Of a stretch of 64,000 bases of DNA, positions 44,331 through 55,620 are shown one piece after another (the first letter of the stretch is position 1; the number at the start of each line of letters is the position of its first letter). Both the position numbers and the translations under genes were made by a program. The stretch is from positions 99,356,609 to 99,420,608 of the forward strand of contig JARDYH010000003.1 in the NCBI GenBank assembly GCA_029215795.1, read 5' to 3'. The notes below the pieces were generated by a model that ran no database searches, was not told where the DNA came from, and worked only from the letters and a program-made list of their open reading frames with translations. Origin of the DNA: Anniella stebbinsi (Eukaryota > Chordata > Lepidosauria > Squamata > Anniellidae).

Positions 44331-44692
44331 TTGGATTCAGGGCCAACCCCAATACTCTCTGGCCCTCCAGCAAGGGCCATTAGGCTAGCAGGTACTAGGA
44401 ATAAGGCTTTCTCAGTGGTGGTCTTACTCCTTTGGAACTCCCACCCCAGGGAGTTAAGTTTGCTTCATCACTGCTGTCTGCTAAAACACATACACACCCT
44501 AAGATACATTTATTCTAGTCTGCATTTGGTGCTAAAATATCATTGGCCACTACTACTGCTCTGTGTGTGTGTGTGTGTGTGTGTGTGCATTTAATTATAA
44601 TGTTCATGTTTTTATATTATTGTAAGTCACCTTGTGAGGATAGTGCACCCTGAAAAGCAGGTTAAAAATCTTTTAAATAAATAAACCCCAGA
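44331..44692 (+). mobile_element. L2-like LINE 3' fragment
   Basis: The frame RLAGTRNKAFSVVVLLLWNS is an L2-like C-terminus. After it come an interrupted 3' UTR with a (GT)n run (44562-44587), CACCTTGTGAGGATAGTGC and a TTTTAAATAAATAAA tail. Confidence 0.65.
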
Positions 44693-45134
44693 CATTTTGT
44701 CACCTTTAGGTGATGGGATGTACTTCAGAATGAGCACATAGTAACAGCTAGAATAATAATATTCAGCACATTTTCACTTTGTGCAGAGTCTATTTTCCCC
44801 CAAGGGATGACTTTACATGGCTCAATTCAGTAGCTGTACTGCAGGCATACCACAATGTGTGAGATAAATAATACGTGTCCTTTTTTCACCTTGCGTATAT
44901 GCTGTGGAGAGCACAATCTACATACAAAAGTGGGGAAAAGGTTCATACCTGAGCCACACATTACAGGGATGCACCACAGGTACATGCAGTATACCCACAA
45001 ATCCTGCAATGTGCCAAGCAGCCTGAAAACAAGTAACAACTAAAATATTGGTCTTGACCCCAAGAAAGTAGAACTTAAAATTTGGCACAGGAGAGGTGAG
45101 GGAAGGTGGAGGTGAGGAGAAAAAGGAGACCTCA

Positions 45135-45530
45135 GTCTTCAAAGTGTTGGTTATGAGTTATAAAGCCCTGTATGGCTTGAGACAAGGCTCCCTGAAATTC
45201 CACCTTCTCCCATATGAGCGCACCTGGGTCTTATGATCTTCTGGAGAGGCCCTTCTTTCGAGACTGCCGCCTTCAGAGGTGTGCGCAAAAGGGCCTTTTC
45301 AGTGGCCACTCTCAGGCTCTAGAACTCCCCGCTGAAGGAGGCTAGGTTCACTCTTTCTCTGCTCTTCTTCCACCAGTAGACCAAGACATTTTTATTTAGG
45401 CAGGACTTTGGCATGTAAATGCATCTGTTAGTTTAGATGCTGTTTTTATTCTGTCATTGTATTTTTAATTGTGTTTTAATGTATTTGTTTTTATTATTGT
45501 TTTAATGAAGTTTATTTGAGACTGTAAGTG
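45135..45530 (+). mobile_element. L2-like LINE 3' fragment
   Basis: TTATAAAGCCCTGTATGGCT, CCTTCTCCCATATGAGCGC and GGGCCTTTTCAGTGGCCACT follow the order of L2 C-terminal coding (YKALYG, LPYE, RAFSVA) with frame breaks. A T-rich 3' UTR ends near 45530. Confidence 0.65.
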
Positions 45531-46049
45531 CCATTTCTTGCTGCAATAATTCAAAGATATACCAACAGATTAGATTTCAAGCACTTACACATAGCCATGC
45601 CCCATGACCTTATTAAAAACCAAGTAGTGTCGGATCATGGATGACAAAAAGATTTCATCTAGAATTGTTGCTTGATAAAATTTATTGAAAGAAAAAGTGA
45701 AGACATTTTTAAATTTGGAAAGGTGTTTTGAAACACTGGTGATTTCTTTTTGGCTTTAAAACCTAACCGATGGAATTGCTGATGCTGTATGAAGTTTCTT
45801 TTCTCATAATATATTTCTGTGGGATTTGATTAGTGTTAAACATTAAGAATTGTTATTCTCTTTCTACTGTATTGGCAGTGGGCCTAGCTTTATGCACAAT
45901 AAAGTTCCACATTCAGAAAACCCTTCAGTTCATTTCCCACCCAATGCTGAACCACAGTTTAGAGACTGAGCCCAGACCACAAGATCTTGCACACCCTCTC
46001 CTTTTGTATGTGAACTTTCCCTGGTTCCCTCTATCACCTTTCAATGTTA

Positions 46050-46094
46050 TTGTTCCCTGCCTCGATCCGTTGGGAGAGGCGGGTGATAAATATA

Positions 46095-46140
<46 letters not shown>
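46050..46140 (+). mobile_element. L2 3' end with (ATT)n tail
   Basis: TTGTTCCCTGCCTCGATCCG, TTGGGAGAGGCGGGTGATAA, then about 45 bp of ATT repeats. Same subfamily as the nested piece at 10893 and the end at 59905. Confidence 0.85.
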
Positions 46141-46149
46141 GTGAACCTA

Positions 46150-46335
46150 GGGTTAAAATAAGCATAAGGAGAGACCTGCTGGATCAGTATCCTGTTTCCA
46201 CCAGTAGTGGAAGTGCACAAACTGGGGGGAAAGGCAATAGCTCCCCCTTTGTTTGCCTCCGCTTCCAGCAACTGGTATTTAGAGGTTCCATTTATCTATC
46301 TTGGCTAACAGGCCACTGATGGACCTGTTACTCAT
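46150..46335 (-). mobile_element. CR1-like LINE 3' fragment
   Basis: AAGCATAAGGAGAGACCTGC, TGGATCAGTATCCTGTTTCC and GCCACTGATGGACCTGTTAC correspond to CR1-like 3' UTR wording in minus orientation. Confidence 0.5.
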
Positions 46336-46602
46336 GAATCGTGGTACCCTCCTAAACTCACTTGGACACAGACTAAAAAAGAGTCAGAAATATGATTCAC
46401 TAGTGGGATGCAGGAGGGGGAGTGGAGAGGAAAGAATTAAAAGTGGGTTCCTTGTTGCAGGATGAAGTTAAAGATGGATCCTGGGTCTAGAGAGGTTGAA
46501 GACCAAATGACTGATCAGTTTATGTCCCATTAGTTCAGCAGGTTATTTTTCATAAGAAACTCTGACCACATACCCAGCAATATTTAGTTCATTCTTTACA
46601 GA

Positions 46603-46700
46603 TGTATTTATTTATTACAAAATGTATAAACCACTCCACATTAAGAGATATCAGAGCAGTGTACAATAAATTAAACATAAAATACAAAAATTTGCAGTAA
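46603..46700 (-). mobile_element. L2-like 3' UTR fragment
   Basis: TATTTATTTATTACAAAATG, TATAAACCACTCC and GAGCAGTGTACAATAAATTA correspond in reverse to an L2 3' end and tail. Confidence 0.45.
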
Positions 46701-46894
46701 AAGCAAATGGATTAATAAAACAGTGGCTAGAACTTACTTAACAGGCAGAAAATGTTTATTTATGATTCTATGAAATAGTTCTCTGGCTGTAGGATACATT
46801 ATTCTGTTTTCCCACTTAGCATATGTAAAAAAGTCAGACAAATGATGGTCACCTATGTAGATATGGAAACTAATCATTACTGCATATTCAAGTA

Positions 46895-46975
46895 TACTTC
46901 ATATATATTATCTTGATGTAATCCTCACCGTAACCCTGAAAGGTAGGCTAATATTATCAGCCCCATGTATTCTAG
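46895..46975 (-). repeat. MIR-like SINE scrap
   Basis: TAATCCTCACCGTAACCCTG, AAAGGTAGGCTAATATTATC and AGCCCCATG are the complement of the ACCTCACAGGGTTGTTGTGA region of MIR-like elements. Confidence 0.45.
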
Positions 46976-47604
46976 TATTCCTGGAATGCCAACTGTGAGT
47001 CTACCTCTGAATCTACAGCTTTCCTAATAAGCAGTTTCACAGACCAAATTGCCCTTTTAGCCATTTAGCCATTTAGCCATTTAGAGTGCGGATATCCTGG
47101 GCTACTGAGATATTGTTCAAGCACGAGCTTGGCAAGTGGCATGTTATCACTCGCAACAATCCTCAGGATACCATTATGAGCAAACACAACTTTGAGCTTG
47201 GCAATCACCATTCACTTCCAGGTACTTCGAAAAATAGTCAGTTACAAAGAGGAAAGGGGAAGAGCCATATCAAAAAATACCTATGCCCATCTTTTCCCAT
47301 GGAATTTCAGGAATTGTGTGTATTTTAAGAGACTCCTTTTGATTGCTAGGGGCATTGCTGGGCACAAACTGAACAATTTCAACTACCTATCTAATGTCAG
47401 TGGATATTCTGGGTCAATACATTAATCCTCACTCTAGTTCTGTGAACATCCTGATGAACATCGTGAAGTTCAGAGAGTACATTCTATCTCTGAGATTCAA
47501 GGATGTCCATCTTGTCTCCTAGGTAAAGAAAGCTACCACAGTGCAGAAAATCCCTTACAGGCCAGATTGGTTTCGCAACAGGGGAAACATTTTTTTCGAA
47601 TATA

Positions 47605-48230
47605 CCGTATTTCATCGATTCTAAGACACACTTTTTCTCCCATGTTTACATCTGTAAAAATGGGGTGCATCTTAGAATGATGGCGTCTTGCAATCATGGG
47701 ATTTCTCCTGCATTTTGCAGAAGGCACTAGGGCTCTGCATGCCCCCCCTGTGACTCACCCTAGCAGGTCCCGAGGGACCCCACAAGGCTGGTCAGAAGTC
47801 TGCCCTCCCCACTCACCTTGATTGCTGCTGCCTTGGCCTGGGAAGGCTTCAGTACTGGGAAGGAGGCTGCGATTTCGGGAGATCTCACGAGATCTCGGCC
47901 TCCTTCCCAGTACTGAAGCCTTCCCAGGCTAAGGCGGCAGCGATCAAAGTAAGGGGGAGGGAGGAGGGGGGACTTGTGGGCCCTCCCCCTCCCCTTTCAC
48001 CCCCATCGCCATCGTCCATCCTCGCTGCCACCGACGCTGCTCCGCGCTGCTGGCAACGCTCGCCTTGGCCTAGCAAAGTGTCGTTACTGCGAGGCCGAGG
48101 GAGGAGGGAGGAGGGAAGGGGTGCTGAAATTAAGGTGCATCTTAGAATTGACGCAAAGCTTTTTCCATGTTGGTGGCCCTGAAATTAAGGTGTATACATT
48201 CGATGGCGTCTTAGATTCGATGAAATACGG
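47605..48230. mobile_element. TA-flanked DNA element with CCGTATTTCATCGA ends
   Basis: The left end CCGTATTTCATCGATTCTAA and right end TTAGATTCGATGAAATACGG are inverted repeats, each bordered by TA (47603-47604 and 48231-48232). A TA duplication fits Tc1/mariner-like or other TA-targeting transposons. No transposase is seen. The middle is GC-rich and holds a long perfect inverted repeat (47836-47867 with 47898-47929). Confidence 0.7.
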
Positions 48231-48232
48231 TA

Positions 48233-48678
48233 GTGACCAGCCACACTTTGTGAATGCTATCCCCATTTGGAGCTGGTAATCCTGTTCTGTAGCTTTTTGT
48301 ATAATAACTGTTCCAACCAGAACCATGGCCAGGGTGCTTAGTGCATGTATTACTCTCCTTCTCCCTCACAAGAATCCTCGCCAGATGTGGGAGGATCTAC
48401 AGAAGTTCAAGACAGCATGTTAGCAAGTTGCATCAGCTTACCTGGGGTGCTCACTACATTAAGCTGATATCTCCGAAGTTGTATGAGCATGCGCCACCGG
48501 TGGGCAGAAGCACCACCAATTGGCTTCCTAAAGATGGAGGTTGTGGTCAGTCAGAACTAAAACAACTTTGCCAAATGCATACTGAAGGAATCTCCTCATG
48601 GCATATAGAACTGCAAGCTGTTCTTTCTCCATTTGTGCATAGTTCTGTGCTGACAAACTAAGATCTCTTAGACAAACT
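48233..48678. other. Unassigned sequence
   Basis: A 106-residue frame (48341-48661) has no recognised domain. The stretch probably lies outside the Gypsy remnant. Confidence 0.35.
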
Positions 48679-48857
48679 AAGGCCATTTCTACACCAGGCT
48701 GTTTGCCTGGGATGGCCCCTGGCAGGTCCCTGTAAGCTGATGGTGTGTATTAGGTACTTCTGGGATCACCCTCCCTTCCTGTGTGCCGATGGTGTGTATT
48801 AGGTACTTCTGGGATTGCCTTCCCTCTACACCCCTATGGTGTAGAAAGGGCCTAAGA
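48679..48857. mobile_element. TAAGGCCATTTCTACACCA family, short copy
   Basis: The ends CTAAGGCCATTTCTACACCA and TGGTGTAGAAAGGGCCTAAG are inverted repeats. GATGGTGTGTATTAGGTACT occurs twice (48740 and 48789), a tandem unit of 49 bp. No coding potential is seen. Confidence 0.6.
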
Positions 48858-48989
48858 GATCTAGAGGCATTAGACACTGGTCAATTCCCTTGAAGCAGGC
48901 ATGCTCTGAGACCATCCTTTGATGCATCAGCTTGCATTTATTGGTATCAAAGCACTGAAGCACTGAAACACAATTGCTGTTTGGGTTGT

Positions 48990-49706
48990 CATTGAAACAG
49001 TACAACCTTCATCAGGACAGACACCATGAACAGTCACTATTTGACCCACATATTCAGCAGAAGCAACCTTGAATTGAATCTGGTTTTTGTTGAATTTAAC
49101 ATTCCAGTCTCCATAACTGGATGTGGAATCTGGTCATGCTACTCCAGAGCCTGCACTGCAATAATCTTGTCATCAACTATCATGTACACCCCGTTATGTG
49201 ACCAAGGTTTCCTTATTTTTTGTTGGGCTATTTCATTACAGGGTGAATCCAAATAGTAAAAAGTGAAAGCAGTACTTCCCCCAGGGCATATTGAATGTGC
49301 AAAGATGTGATGAAGATTTATGCAGTTTCACCCGCCCATATCCATCCTTTTCATCTAAAATAGTGGAAATGTTCATGCCTGCTAAGCTACTCCAAACCTC
49401 TTCAGTTATGGGGATGGAATGCTGCTGTCTACAAATTGCCTTGTCTAGATCACAGGGATCAAGCCATATTTGCAGCTTCCCATTTTCCTTTTCTGTGCTA
49501 ACAAGACTGCTTACCCAGTCCGTGGGCCCTGTCACTCTGGATATCACTTCAGCACTTTCCATCTGCTGCAAAGTATCCATTAGTCTATCAAGTATTGCAA
49601 AAGATACCTCTTGACACCCATGTATGACAGGAGCCATTGTTGGATCCATGTGGATGTAATGAGGTCCTTCAAACTTGCCAAGACAATCAAAACCATCTAA
49701 ATACAT
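48990..49706 (-). pseudogene. Ty3/Gypsy reverse-transcriptase remnant
   Basis: The frame 49706-49236 contains PTDWVSSLVSTEKENGKLQI, WLDPCDLDKAI and STILDEKDGYGRVKLHKSS, the fingers/palm of a Ty3/Gypsy reverse transcriptase (NGKLR..LDPR.LN; LD.K.G.W in family terms). Beyond a frame change it continues with IVDDKII (VDD of the catalytic box at 49169-49177) and AEYVGQIV near 49060. No RNase H or integrase is recognised below 48990. It is the RT part of an old LTR retrotransposon; no LTR is identified. Confidence 0.85.
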
Positions 49707-50654
49707 AGTTGTTCCTGTGTCAGAGGTTCATCTGTGTGCACAATGTCAACCTGACAAATGAAGTCCAGAGTTTCACAACATGCTCTTGCCCAATATTGGA
49801 AGAGAAGAAATGTCTGGTATATAAAACAGTAGTCTGGCTGTTCTTCATAGAATATGACATTCCAGGACAATTGTTCCCAGAAGCTGGATTCGAGTTCCTC
49901 CATAAACTACCAGGGGTACTTCACTCTACCCTGCCAGGCAACTCATGGAATGCTTTCAATGGTAAAACATTTGCCTCAGCTCCTGCATCTAGTTTGACTT
50001 TTATTGAAAGGCCGTGTAAAGTTATGTCAGCTACCATCTAACACCTGTGCTTTCAGCCTGACCAATTCCCTAATAAACAAACTGTTTATGTGACGCTCAT
50101 GAACCTGCTATCTTTGTTGGCACTCACTATCTTTGCATTACATATTCTGGTATATTGATTTTTCATGCCACATTTGAGGCAAATCTTCCCAATGCCAGGC
50201 AGTTCCGAGGTCAATGTAGTGAACCAAAGTGGGAGCACATATTTTCTCTGGTTTGGCCATGTCTACATTTCGACTGTGACTTCTCATATTCAATAGCCTT
50301 TACAAGAAACTCCTCCTGTTCCCTATCAGTTGTATGTACTGCTTATAACTCCTTGCAAGATATTGAGAGAGTTGCCATGATCTGTATCTGAGCTCTTGTT
50401 ACTTCACCTGCACTGCATATTTTGAATGCTTCCTCCAGGATGAGATCAGGGTCTCTCAAGAGTTTTTTCCTCATCCTCTCTTCTTTTAAATTAAATATAA
50501 TCTTGTTCCTCCCCGTATCAGAGGCCAGAAGGAATCCATGGTCACAAATGCGGCATCCTCTGTGATGAAATCCAAGCTGGCTCCTGACATTCATTGCTGA
50601 TGTATAGATGTAGGTAAGTCTCAGGACACCCAAACCTTCTGTAATCGCCATCAT
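49707..50654 (-). pseudogene. Ty3/Gypsy gag-protease remnant
   Basis: On the minus strand, in order: a gag C-terminal region (EERMRKKLLRDPDL, 50654-50343); a zinc-knuckle-like stretch CLKCGMKNQYTRIC (50181-50140) with the histidine replaced by glutamine; and an aspartic-protease core KLDAGAEANVLP (DAG at 49985-49993, usually DTGA). Frameshifts and stops separate these parts. Sequence up to about 50835 may still be gag, but I cannot confirm it. The order gag, zinc knuckle, protease, RT confirms the Ty3/Gypsy call for the neighbouring frame. Confidence 0.75.
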
Positions 50655-50835
50655 TTATTAGAATGACATAATGCATTGAAAGTCTCAAAGTCTCAAACAA
50701 ACATTCCCAGTCCTGGACTACTAAGCACTGAACTAACCTTCTGCTTTTTACTTTCACGTTTGCTACAATTCTTTTAAAAGAACTACACCACAACAGGAAC
50801 TCACACATGCCCTGTACACACACAGAGGACAGCAA

Positions 50836-51533
50836 ATAGACGAGTAACCATCATCCTATTTTCATCTTGGGGTCAGAACTTTTTGTTTTAAATGTGCCTC
50901 TTAACAATCTCACTCTGCCGTTGCTCATTATTTCAGTTGGTAATTCTATGCGCATCTGTTTGCGCATGCATGTAGGAGAGGAGGTGGGGAGATAAACCCC
51001 GAGTGTCTTTTAAAAAGTGAGATGCTGCACTCCTACACTCAGTGTGACATGCTAAAATTGCCATCTTTTCACCAGCCTCAGTTATATTATTTATGGAAGC
51101 TGCACTTAGCCTCCCATTGTTCCTGCTCTCATTGTTTATAAATGAGTCTTGCTTCATCCAGAATTGGAATCTCCTTGGAACACACTTGTGCCATCCCCAA
51201 AAAGTAGATGAATATTAGCAGCAAGTCTTTTTCATGCACAGAGACATGCTAGCAGGAAGCATTTGTGCTTCTACAACATCTCCCATGTCTTTTTAGGCTC
51301 AGAAACACAATACAAATGGATGCTTCTTTCTGGTTTCTTTCAAAGTTGTTGCAGTGGTGCCCTTTCGGCTTTTGGTAAGGATGGTGAGGAGCAAAGAGAT
51401 TTCTTTGGAGTCACAAGGTTGACAGCTAGGTTCAACCTCTTGGCTATATTCAAGATTGAACTGCAAAAAGAAAGCAGCAGTTTAAGAGCACTTGGAGTTA
51501 TACTGCATAATAAGTAGAGATATAGGTTATGCC
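50836..51533. other. Unassigned sequence
   Basis: Nothing recognised. It could include the missing 5' end of the Gypsy element. Confidence 0.35.
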
Positions 51534-51637
51534 AGCTTCCCCAACCTGGTGCCCTCCAGATGCGTTGGACTGCAACCCCAATCAGCCCAGCAAAGTTGTA
51601 CTCCATCATATCTGGAGTGCCTCAGGTTGGGGAAGGC
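51534..51637. repeat. Hairpin MITE, TTGTAGTCCAACA family, copy 3
   Basis: CTTCCCCAACCTGGTGCCCT, CCAGATGCGTTGGACTGCAA and the complement CTCAGGTTGGGGAAGGCT at the end. Arms of about 35 bp. Confidence 0.7.
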
Positions 51638-51663
51638 TCGATTATGCTAACCAGAAAGTCTGC

Positions 51664-51735
51664 GTGATACATTGATTAGAGAGTTTAGTGCTTATTATGG
51701 GAAGATCCAAGTCCAAATCCCTACTCTGCCACAAA
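51664..51735 (+). repeat. tRNA-like SINE head
   Basis: GATTAGAGAGTTTAGTGCTT and AAGTCCAAATCCCTACTCTG (B-box-like AGTCCAAATCCC) match the tRNA-like start of a reptile SINE; the body is missing. Confidence 0.45.
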
Positions 51736-51826
51736 GCTTACTGCAGGGGTGGGCAACTGATTTTGAATAGCTGAGGGCAAATGACCCCCCATTCAACCCT
51801 CAGCAAGGCATGGATGACATCACAGG

Positions 51827-52310
51827 ACATATTGCGTCCAGTCCTGGGCCCCAACACTTCAAGAAGGATGCAGACAAGCTGGAGCATGTTCAGAAGAGGG
51901 CAACGAGGATGATTAGGGATCTGGAAACAAAGCCCTATGAGGAAAGATTGAAAGAACTGGGCATGTTTAGCCTGGAGAAGAGAAGATTGAGGGGAGACAT
52001 GATAGCACTCTTCAAATACTTGAAAGGTTGTCACACAGAGGAGGGCCAGAATCTCTTCTCGATCATCCCAGGGTGCAAGACGCGGAATAATGGGCTGAAG
52101 TTACAGGAAGCCAGATTCCAGCTGGACATCAGGAAAAACTTCCTGACTGTTACAGCAATACGACAATGGAACCAATGACCTAAGGAGGTGGTGGGCTCTC
52201 CCACATTAGAGGCATTCAAGAGGCAGCTGGACAACCATCTGTCAGGTTGGACTCGATGGCCTTATAGGCCCCTTCCAACTCTACTATTCTATGATTCTTT
52301 GATTCTATGA
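51827..52310 (+). pseudogene. CR1-type LINE C-terminal ORF2 and 3' end
   Basis: The frame 51810-52178 reads DADKLEHVQKRATRMIRDLE, TKPYEERLKELGMFSLEKRR, LRGDMIALFKYLKGCHTEEG and so on, the C-terminal region of CR1 ORF2, with one stop (TGA) before PKEVVGSPTLEAFKRQLDNH. The 3' end has CCTTATAGGCCCCTTCCAAC and the CR1-specific octamer tail ATTCTATGATTCTTTGATTC. It is a well-preserved, 5'-truncated copy, same family as 20131. Confidence 0.95.
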
Positions 52311-52748
52311 CATGGCCACATCCTTTGATGTTATCGAGCATTACATCATAGTTCCCCATAATAGGGGCTACTTTGCTCATACCACATTCTCTCGAATGGG
52401 GGAAGGAGCAGTGCAGGTGAAAAACTTTCGGTACTGCAGAGTGCTAAGGGGAATCTTCCTGTTATCTCAGATAACTAATCAGAGATGACAGGAGGATTCC
52501 TGTCCCTGTGCTGTTGCCGAGCCTCCAGTAGTCTCCAGGGAATTTTATTAGGATGACAGGAATCCCCCTGTTATTTCCTATCAATTATTGGAGATTGCAG
52601 GGGGGGATTCTTGCTTCTTCTCAAGCCCCCAGTAGACTCTTGGGGGCAGGGGACACAGAGGACTGAGAAACAGAGGGATGAGGAACGTCCATGGCACAGA
52701 TGAGGAACATCTACAGGCCAGGTTAGGCCCATGGGCCAGCATAATCTA
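52311..52748. other. Unassigned sequence with a loose tandem pair
   Basis: AGATGACAGGAGGATTCCTG, GCCTCCAGTAGTCTCCAGGG and, about 110 bp on, GGATGACAGGAATCCCCCTG, GCCCCCAGTAGACTCTTGGG suggest an old two-unit tandem duplication (52440-52640). Confidence 0.4.
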
Positions 52749-52842
52749 GCCTTCCCCAACCTGGTGCCCTCCAAATGTGTTGGACTACAACTTTGCTGAG
52801 ATGATGGGGGTTGTAGTCCAACATACCAGGCTAGGGAAGACT
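52749..52842. repeat. Hairpin MITE, TTGTAGTCCAACA family, copy 4
   Basis: CCTTCCCCAACCTGGTGCCC, AATGTGTTGGACTACAACTT, then TTGTAGTCCAACATACCAGG and CTAGGGAAGAC: a near-perfect fold-back. Confidence 0.75.
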
Positions 52843-52859
52843 GGGTAACCCTGTGCCCA

Positions 52860-52976
52860 TCACCATCTCTTAGTCCAACCTACCTAACATTGTTATTGGG
52901 AGGATAAATGGGGCACCAGACTATGTACACTGCCCTGAGTTCTTTCAAGAGGACGGGATCAAAATTAAATAAATAG
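52860..52976 (+). repeat. SINE-type 3' region, diverged
   Basis: TCCAACCTACCTAACATTGT, GGGAGGATAAATGGGGC, CACTGCCCTGAGTTCTTTC and an AAATTAAATAAATA tail match the copy at 17725-17905. Confidence 0.5.
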
Positions 52977-55052
52977 GCATTCCCAAGGAACAGTCGTCCA
53001 ATCTGAGGGGCTGCTGTCAGCTTGTCCTTCCTAAATGTCACCTATAAATTATGTTTTTACAGATACATTGACCCATTCCAGTTATTTCTGCTTCAGAAAG
53101 TATCTTGCTGAGCCCTACTCAGTGGTATATTTTTAAGTGGTTAATCCAGCCTACAAGCAATAGTTTGCTCCGCCTTCATTTTTGGGCACTGCTGTGCGAT
53201 GGCTTACTCTGCAAAGGGAACTGCTTTTATCTAGCCAGACTGAGTTTCACGACAATTGTGCTTTTCAGTGGCTCAGACTGTCACTACTAATCTTGACACT
53301 TGGGCAAGAGCTTGATACATTTCACAGCTTAAATTATTTTTGCGATCCAATTGTAAGTTAACAAAACAGTGGAATGAATTGTAAAAGAGAAGAATAAGTG
53401 AATCACATGGCAACTTAATTGCTTCGAGCTTCAAAGGACATCCCACTCTTGAAGTTCAAATATTGAGATATCCCGGGGGCAGGGGAAGGAAGGGATCTAC
53501 ATTTAGTGAAACTCTTCTATTTTACAGCTAATATGTGTGTGTTTCCATGCTACATCAACTGGCTCGCTTGCCGCCCATGCACTGAGGCTTGGATGCAGAG
53601 ATGAGGGGAGGGATGGTCACACAAACCATCAACCAGAGACAACTGGAATCAAAATATGTATGTAGAATTTGTTTAAATGTGAAGCCCTATCTTTAAATGA
53701 AGATTCCCAGTTCACACAACTTTTTTCATGGAATCTGAAAGCTATTTGCCGAAAAGCAAATGCTAAGGAAAGACCATGAAGAATCTCCTGACCCTCAAAG
53801 AAAAAAAGAATGATCAGAAACACACTTGATTATTTTTTCACCTCTCCCATAATCGATATTGTCTCAGATATACACAGTGAAAGCTTGTCCAGCTGTTTTG
53901 TTTACTGTCCTACGTAGTTTTCGTGGGGGTCACTTTTATGTATTTAATTTTGTCCCTTTTTTTCAGTCTGATCTGAAACAGTCTGATCATTGTTACACTC
54001 GTGTCAATTCGAAACATTAGCGAGCAAAAGATGAAATATGACCTAACGCGCATGTTCTACATTAGCCTGATTCAATCAAATGAATGTCTCCTTGTTTCAT
54101 TTTTGAACAAAAGACCTCGTAAGACAAGGTTTCACCATCCTTAGTCATGCTGAGTAACACTTTGCTACTTGATTAGTCCCACTGAAATCACAGAGTTGGC
54201 TGCTTGATTTTAGGCCGGAGGTAGGCACCTGAACCATAAATAGATCCAAATCAAATGTGTTTCAAAAGAGCTGGAGAGAGTCAGTTTACAAATGAACACA
54301 CTCACACACAAAACAGAATCTACAACTGAAAAATACTTTTACATTTTAAATCATAGGGTACTTGCAAAAGGAGAAAGGGATTATGACTGTCCCAGATGTT
54401 GTATTCAAATCAGATTAAAATAAACCCACTAGGAGTGGAAAATAAATAATCAAGAAACCGCAAAACTGATGTGCCCCATGAATATAAGCAGATGCTCGGA
54501 AGGAGGGGGGAGAGTAATCAGACATAGACTGAACGCCAGCAATCGTGTTCATTTTAAACCCTGCTCCCATTCAGAATACTCAGCCCTGCCTCTGCTTCTC
54601 CTAATACAGCAAGCAGAGTGCAGAGCCTTTAAGATAGTAAATGCCGTTTTCATCAACTAACAAGGCAGTGCACATACAAATGAACCAATCGGGATTTTCG
54701 AGTGAACTATCAGTGTTAGGAAGCTAGTCTGCATATTCCAGTTGAGTCACCACAGAGAAGAAAGTAGAAGGGGGTGGGGGCAAGATGGAAAGAGAGAAAA
54801 TAAATTACTGTGTGCAACTCCATCTGCAAACTGCTTCTCCTGCACTGGTATGTAATAAAATGTGTTGCTAAGATACAAGCTACTAAAGAAGTTCATTAAA
54901 GGACACTTTAAACAAAGCTGCCAGACTCTTTTCCCTTTAAAGACTGCTTATTTTCTTCTGTCCCTTATGATTATAATTAGATCATCTATATGAGGATTGT
55001 ACTCCATTCAAGCCTACTCAGCAAAGAATGTTAATAAACCCATGTAAATAAG
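52977..55052. other. Repeat-poor unassigned stretch
   Basis: About 2 kb with no repeat family that I recognise and no supported reading frame. Because old repeats are dense elsewhere, this could be a region kept by selection (non-coding), but the sequence alone does not show it. Confidence 0.4.
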
Positions 55053-55053
55053 G

Positions 55054-55104
<51 letters not shown>

Positions 55105-55111
55105 GATAGAT

Positions 55112-55170
<59 letters not shown>
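55053..55170. repeat. (GATA)n microsatellite, long
   Basis: About 118 bp of TAGA/GATA repeats with a short interruption (GAGATAGATGATAG) near 55100. Confidence 0.95.
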
Positions 55171-55171
<1 letters not shown>

Positions 55172-55620
55172 TCAGAGATATACCTCTGCAAAGTAGCCTC
55201 TTTCCCAGTTCTCCTCTTTAGGTTTTACCATTATTACTTTTCTTTCATGCCACTGTGATCTAACTTTTAAAATAAGTATGTCATAGATGCAGCAGACTGG
55301 AACTTCATGGGTGAGGTTTGTGCCTGGCAAGCATTGGGGGAGCATCCTAGGGTAGCATACAATTAGCCCCACCTCCTGTTGCAGCCCCCTGCTCTGGGGG
55401 ACCCTCCAAAGTAGATTTTGAGGGAGGGGAAAGTCCCATTGCTTGAAACAATGTTACATGTTTATTTACACTTTTCTTAGCAAATGTCCTCCATGCATGT
55501 CACCAACCTGAAAAAAATCCTCAAAATTGCCATGGCTTTCATGCCATGGTCCATTTCAACGTATTTTCATTGCACCACAGATATGTTATCAGAGGGGAAT
55601 GGGAGAGAGATAAAAACAGA
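55171..55620. other. Unassigned sequence
   Basis: Nothing recognised. Confidence 0.35.

Noticed and set aside
46047..46271. Open frames with long runs of tyrosine, leucine or isoleucine
   Set aside because: They are translations of the (ATT)n tail of an L2 end, not genes.
48200..51533. LTRs flanking the Gypsy remnant
   Set aside because: I compared the borders by eye and found no matching pair with TG..CA ends; they may be deleted.
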